A stretch of 28,411 nucleotides of DNA from Candidatus Symbiothrix sp. (GTDB taxonomy: Bacteria; Bacteroidota; Bacteroidia; Bacteroidales; Azobacteroidaceae), in the NCBI GenBank assembly GCA_031284765.1, contig JAITXK010000037.1, positions 1 through 28,411 on the forward strand, in the 5' to 3' direction. Under the pieces are notes generated by a model, which saw only the letters and a list, made by a program, of their open reading frames with translations, had not been told where the DNA came from and ran no database searches. Below, piece by piece: positions 25,343 to 28,411 of this stretch. The translations under genes and the position numbers were made by a program. Positions within the stretch are counted from its first letter, which is position 1; every line of letters starts with the position of its first letter.

Positions 25343-26137
25343 TTAATGGATACTTAAATTGGATCCGGAGGCTAACAGTATCAGCAACACCGTCCCCACA
25401 ATAATCCGGTAATATCCGAACGCTTTGAATCCGTATTTTGTTAGAAAATCAATGAAAAAATTGATTGCCACTATTGCCACAACGAATGCCACAATGTTTC
25501 CAACAATCAATACATTCAGATTATCTAATAAAACGGCTTGTTCCACCGGGTCCATCACTAATTTGAGTAATTTGTAAGCCGAAGCGGCAAACATGGTCGG
25601 CACCGCCAGAAAGAACGAAAACTCAGCCGCATTTTTCCGCGTCAACTTTTGCGACATCCCTCCCACGATAGTGGCCATAGAGCGCGAAACGCCCGGAATC
25701 ATCGCAATACATTGGCAGAAGCCGATTATCAACGCTTTTTTAATGCCGATGGTTTGTTCTTTATCGGTTTTCGCAAAGAGTTTATCAGCAAAAAGCATGA
25801 ATATTCCACCTGCAATCAGCATCACGGCTACCACCGTTACGCTTTCGAGCAATGCGTCGATGGTATCGCTGAACAAAAAGCCCAAGACGGCGGCGGGAAG
25901 AAAGGCAATGAATAATTTCCAATAGAAATCCCAGCTCTGAAAAAACCGTTTGAAATACAATACCAAGACCGACAGAATGGCTCCAAACTGGATGATGACG
26001 GTAAATGCCTTCACAAATTCATTGGATTGAACGCCCAAAAGACTTTCGGCGATAATCATGTGTCCCGTACTTGATACCGGTAAAAATTCGGTCAAGCCCT
26101 CCACTATGGCGATGATAATTGTTTGCAACCAATCCAT
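25343..26137 (-). CDS. uppP: Undecaprenyl-diphosphatase
   Basis: Integral membrane phosphatase that recycles undecaprenyl diphosphate to the monophosphate carrier for peptidoglycan and other surface polymers. The 264-residue protein carries the two family motifs, EGLTEFLPVSSTGHM at about 14-28 and PGVSRSMATI near 147-156, within multiple hydrophobic helices. It starts directly against the DUF3098 gene stop and ends one base before truB, so it lies in a tight operon. In many species this gene is called bacA. Confidence 0.96.
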   Translation of the reverse strand: MDWLQTIIIAIVEGLTEFLPVSSTGHMIIAESLLGVQSNEFVKAFTVIIQFGAILSVLVLYFKRFFQSWDFYWKLFIAFLPAAVLGFLFSDTIDALLESVTVVAVMLIAGGIFMLFADKLFAKTDKEQTIGIKKALIIGFCQCIAMIPGVSRSMATIVGGMSQKLTRKNAAEFSFFLAVPTMFAASAYKLLKLVMDPVEQAVLLDNLNVLIVGNIVAFVVAIVAINFFIDFLTKYGFKAFGYYRIIVGTVLLILLASGSNLSIH

Positions 26138-26365
26138 TTATTCTTTCGATTTTTTGAGAATGGCATAAATGACCGACCCAAAGCCGATAACCAACACCGT
26201 AGGCGCTATCACCAACCGGCGGGTATCAAATATACGGGGGTCAAAACCGGTTTCTTCCGTTGTTTTTCCACCCGATACCAGGACGAAGCCTATCACAATG
26301 ATGATGACGGAAACAGCCAAAAGGATGAAGTTTTCTTTTCCGAATGCGAATTTTTTTTGTTCCAT
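26138..26365 (-). CDS. Small two-helix membrane protein, DUF3098 family
   Basis: Protein of 75 residues with two hydrophobic helices (about 13-30 and 51-69) around a polar loop containing FDPRIFDTRRLVIAPT. The loop and the KFAFGKENF lead-in match the DUF3098 family of Bacteroidetes, which usually sits between ftsX and uppP as here. Function is unknown; the position suggests a link to envelope growth or division. Spacing is 20 bases from ftsX and none to uppP. Confidence 0.85.
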   Translation of the reverse strand: MEQKKFAFGKENFILLAVSVIIIVIGFVLVSGGKTTEETGFDPRIFDTRRLVIAPTVLVIGFGSVIYAILKKSKE

Positions 26366-26385
26366 TGTTTGTTATTTCTTATGAT

Positions 26386-27267
26386 TTACATTTTATACAG
26401 TTCGTCAATATCCGAATGAATGTATTTGTTGACGGCGAAATACGTGGCGGCAATTGAAAGCAATACGCCCAAAAGCAACACCGTACCGAATACAATCGCC
26501 AAATATTCAATATCCAATAAGCTACTCATATTGGGAACATTGTCCGACAGGTAGATGATTAACCAATACAACAATCCATCGGCCAAAATCGCCGCAACAA
26601 TCCCCATCATGATATTGGATAGGATAAACGGTTGAATAATGAATCCTTTCTTTGCTCCGACCAACTGCATCGTGTGGATGGTAAACCGTTTGGCGTACAT
26701 CATTAAACGAATGGTATTGTTTATCAAGGCAAAAGAAATGAGAAACAGGATGGCGGCAATGAAGAGAAGGATAAAACCGATGTGGGTAATGTTTTCCTCA
26801 ATGCTTTGCACCACCTCTTTGCGGTATTCCATTTCTTTTATATCGCTCAAATGGTCTTTGAGTTGCGATTCGATAACAATCAAACTATCCACGTGGGCGT
26901 ATTGGGAATTTAAATGCACCACGATAATATCGGGTAGGGGATTGAAGCCTAAAAACGATTCGGGATTTTGTCCCAAATCCGTTTCCAATTCTTTGATAGC
27001 TTGTTCTTTGGAGATGTATTGCGTGGATTTGGTAAAAGTCTGTGCATTCAGATAGTTGCGAAACTCGGCTATATTTTCTTTGCTCATATTGTTCTGCAAC
27101 ACAATATCAAAAGAAAATGTTTCCTTGATATGTTCCGACAACCGGTTGGCAAAGAGGGATAAAAAAAGAATCAGTCCCAGCAGAAATAGGACCAAGGTAA
27201 TGCTGATGGTGGTAGTAACTTTAGAATTAATATATCCGACGGGAGAAAGTTTGTGTCTTTGTTTCAT
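26386..27267 (-). CDS. ftsX: Cell division permease FtsX
   Basis: Membrane partner of the FtsE ATPase that in other bacteria activates peptidoglycan hydrolases at the division site. The 293-residue protein has an N-terminal helix (about 20-38), a large external domain (about 40-165), then three helices near 170-190, 215-240 and 262-285. The external domain has YISKEQAIKELETDLGQNPE, typical of the family. ATG 27267 is preferred over an in-frame TTG two codons upstream. FtsE is not encoded next to it. It heads the run to folK. Confidence 0.93.
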   Translation of the reverse strand: MKQRHKLSPVGYINSKVTTTISITLVLFLLGLILFLSLFANRLSEHIKETFSFDIVLQNNMSKENIAEFRNYLNAQTFTKSTQYISKEQAIKELETDLGQNPESFLGFNPLPDIIVVHLNSQYAHVDSLIVIESQLKDHLSDIKEMEYRKEVVQSIEENITHIGFILLFIAAILFLISFALINNTIRLMMYAKRFTIHTMQLVGAKKGFIIQPFILSNIMMGIVAAILADGLLYWLIIYLSDNVPNMSSLLDIEYLAIVFGTVLLLGVLLSIAATYFAVNKYIHSDIDELYKM

Positions 27268-27321
27268 TATCAACTTCGTTTTTGCCTGAATCCGAAGGAG
27301 TACACCCTTCTATATTTTACG

Positions 27322-27329
27322 CAAAGGTA
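27322..27329 (-). promoter_or_regulatory. Weak promoter element for the ftsX operon
   Basis: TACCTTTG on the minus strand (27329-27322) fits the TAnnTTTG -7 element, with a predicted start near 27315 and a leader of about 48 bases to ftsX. No TTG is found 19-21 bases upstream, so the call rests on one element. Confidence 0.4.
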
Positions 27330-27536
27330 GGAAAAAGTTTGTGATAATTCTTTATATACTGATTAATTTTTTCGGGGTGTTGGAGCAGAGACTACGCCGA
27401 GCAGGGGGTGTTTTGAGGTTTGCATATCTAAGAGAACTGTCACACGAGCAAAACTTTCTGTCATACTATAGCATATCTGTTGGAGGTGTGGCTTATTTTA
27501 TCTTTTTCAGAAATTTGTCTCTATAGTAATCGTGGG
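27330..27536. other. Gap between ftsX and the orphan gene with no convincing gene
   Basis: The stretch holds no ORF that looks like a protein. One CTGTCACACGAG copy at 27437-27448 resembles the CTGTCNNNCG units found at 27969-28066. A short minus-strand frame (27538-27483) encodes about 17 residues ending DKFLKKIK, possibly a remnant, but too short to assign. Confidence 0.4.
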
Positions 27537-27842
27537 TTACAGATCTTTTTTCTTATAATCTGTAACAATAATCGTATCTAATAGATTTTTAATTTTCAGA
27601 TTTGACGTTATAATCTCTCTGATTTCAAATGGATTTATTGTTTTTACAAGGCTTAAAGTGTCGTTAAACACATGAGTCAATATCGTATCAATGAAAGAAT
27701 TTCTTTCATTATAAATTGGGACTAATGCCAATTTTGCACTTTCTTTATTCAACTTATAGTTTGAATTGTAAACTTTCTGTCCATATGAAACAGAAAAAAA
27801 TGTCAAACTAAAAAACATTAAAATTACTGATTTTAATTTCAT
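27537..27842 (-). CDS. Small orphan secreted protein
   Basis: Protein of 101 residues with a clear signal peptide (MKLKSVILMFFSLTFFSVSYG, cut likely before Q22). The mature part is about 80 residues, charged and rich in Ile, Asn, Lys and Thr, without cysteines or a recognised motif. Codon use is more AT-rich than in the neighbouring core genes, and it lies beside an IS110-type transposase, so recent acquisition is possible. A promoter match with correct spacing lies about 140 bases upstream. I do not recognise a family. Confidence 0.55.
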   Translation of the reverse strand: MKLKSVILMFFSLTFFSVSYGQKVYNSNYKLNKESAKLALVPIYNERNSFIDTILTHVFNDTLSLVKTINPFEIREIITSNLKIKNLLDTIIVTDYKKKDL

Positions 27843-27960
27843 GACTAATTTTTTAATTGTTACTGTATTTTATTTCTTATTGCGCTGTTTGTCAGCATTT
27901 TTCTAAAAAAAACGTACCGACCGCTTTCTATCGGTCGTCACAAAACTTAAAACTTCGCCA

Positions 27961-28070
27961 ACCGATTTCTGTCTCACGTTGCAAATATACGAATTTCGCA
28001 GAAACTGTCAAACGTGTTCTGTCCCCCGTTGCGTCTGCCGAAAAATCGCAGGCTCTGTCGTACGTGTACA
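27961..28070. repeat. Imperfect ~50-bp repeat with CTGTCNNNCG units
   Basis: Bases 27961-28010 and 28011-28060 align without gaps at 31 of 50 positions. CTGTCNNNCGT occurs at 27969, 28005, 28019 and 28055, i.e. at steps of 36, 14 and 36. A fifth related copy lies at 27437. Nature unknown. Confidence 0.5.
27982..28011 (-). promoter_or_regulatory. Strong promoter match in the repeat block, directed at the orphan gene
   Basis: Minus strand TTG (28011-28009), 19 bases, TATATTTG (27989-27982): an exact fit to the Bacteroidetes consensus. Transcription would start near 27975, leaving about 130 bases of leader before the ATG at 27842, which includes the hairpin at 27918-27937. The transcript could be the orphan mRNA or a separate small RNA. 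Confidence 0.55.
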
Positions 28071-28105
28071 GAAAACTTTCCCAACCGCACGTCAGTAGCT
28101 TCTGA

Positions 28106-28411
28106 CTAACGTTTTTGTACCGCACTAATAATCAGATTATTAGAAATCCTTAAATCTTCATTAGTCAGTGCAAATTTAGCGATTTGTTTTCGGATATTGA
28201 GTACTGTTTTCAGCTTTCTTTTTGGGTCGAGGAACAAATATTCTACCGGTGATTGATAGGGTTGCCGTTTTACCACCATGTTCCAAATGATAACAGCTAT
28301 TTTTCGAGCTGTTGCGCTGATGGCAACCATTCTTCCTTTGCGGTAACAGACACGCCGAAAAAAATCGGCCAAAGGCGTATCTTTTAGATTTCCAATGACA
28401 TTTGCCGCACT
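28106..28411 (-). CDS. IS110-family transposase, C-terminal part (cut by window edge)
   Basis: The frame is open from the window edge to a TAG at 28106, giving the last 101 residues. The visible part reads SAANVIGNLKDTPLADFFRR and continues with RKGRMVAISATARKIAVIIW and QPYQSPVEYLFLDPKRKLK. This pattern (small-residue helix, FxRR, basic loop, ATARKxAxIIWNM) matches the end of the Transposase_20 domain of IS110-type DEDD/serine recombinases. The catalytic residues lie outside the window, so intactness cannot be judged. It is assigned from remembered family features; an internal TTG at 28372 is not the start. Confidence 0.75.
   Translation of the reverse strand, partial: SAANVIGNLKDTPLADFFRRVCYRKGRMVAISATARKIAVIIWNMVVKRQPYQSPVEYLFLDPKRKLKTVLNIRKQIAKFALTNEDLRISNNLIISAVQKR

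Larger units (their letters stand above)
27843..28105. other. Structured intergenic block between the orphan gene and the transposase
   Basis: A 263-base gap without a convincing gene. It includes a hairpin with arms CGACCG (27918-27923) and CGGTCG (27932-27937). A bulged stem pairs CTGCCGA (28035-28041) with TCGCAG (28046-28051). A 65-codon minus-strand frame across it lacks protein-like features. It may contain the noncoding end of the IS element. Confidence 0.45.

Noticed and set aside
27341..27526. 61-codon plus-strand ORF in the ftsX-orphan gap
   Set aside because: No family features and no promoter match in the correct direction; likely chance.
27483..27538. Short minus-strand peptide ending DKFLKKIK after the orphan gene
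   Set aside because: Considered as a frameshifted tail of the orphan protein or an IS remnant, but too short to support either.
28091..28106. Hairpin GTCAG/CTGAC at the transposase stop as a terminator
   Set aside because: Only five pairs and no T-run on the transposase strand after the stem.
27928..28125. 65-codon minus-strand ORF across the repeat block
   Set aside because: It overlaps the transposase end and a consensus promoter, has no recognisable domain, and its frame follows the repeats rather than protein-like composition.

Overview
The window looks like a chromosomal segment from a member of the Bacteroidales (Bacteroidota). Four things point there. The ATP synthase genes run in the order beta, epsilon, small membrane protein, a, c, b, delta, alpha, gamma. 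Most promoter-like sites fit the Bacteroidetes pattern TTG-N19..21-TAnnTTTG rather than the E. coli -35/-10. Start regions mostly lack a strong Shine-Dalgarno sequence. The set includes Bacteroidetes-typical families: a DUF3098 protein beside FtsX, a eukaryote-like GT3 glycogen synthase, and a coiled-coil lipoprotein with a conserved beta tail. Genus cannot be fixed from this sequence alone.

Layout. (1) 49-8610, plus strand: a complete F-type ATP synthase operon (atpD, atpC, an AtpI-like membrane protein, atpB, atpE, atpF, atpH, atpA, atpG), then a DUF3298-type lipoprotein and rsmG. (2) 8607-15303, minus strand: GT3 glycogen synthase, glgP and pfkA in one tight operon, followed downstream by efp and radC. 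(3) 15363-17007, minus strand: bactofilin and cinA, divergent from folB with interleaved promoters. (4) 16994-23193, plus strand: folB, an exosortase-family membrane protein, aminopeptidase P, rsmI, a coiled-coil lipoprotein, and a decarboxylase/pyruvate-carboxylase-B-like protein whose biotinyl-like domain lacks the biotin lysine. (5) 23186-27329, minus strand: ftsX, DUF3098, uppP, truB, queA, folK. (6) 27330-28411: accessory DNA with a small orphan secreted protein, a stretch of imperfect repeats with a strong promoter match, and the C-terminal part of an IS110-family transposase running off the window edge.

How the genes fit together: most of the window is housekeeping (energy conservation, glycogen storage and breakdown feeding glycolysis, rRNA/tRNA modification, folate and cell-envelope lipid recycling). 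The points most worth a second look are the exosortase homologue with no visible substrate, the lysine-less biotinyl-like domain, a 9-bp dyad over the efp promoter, and the structured repeat block next to the IS110-type transposase, which could be part of a bridge/seek RNA. No complete new multi-gene system is evident. No tRNA, rRNA or CRISPR array was seen, and no gene-free stretch exceeds about 270 bases.
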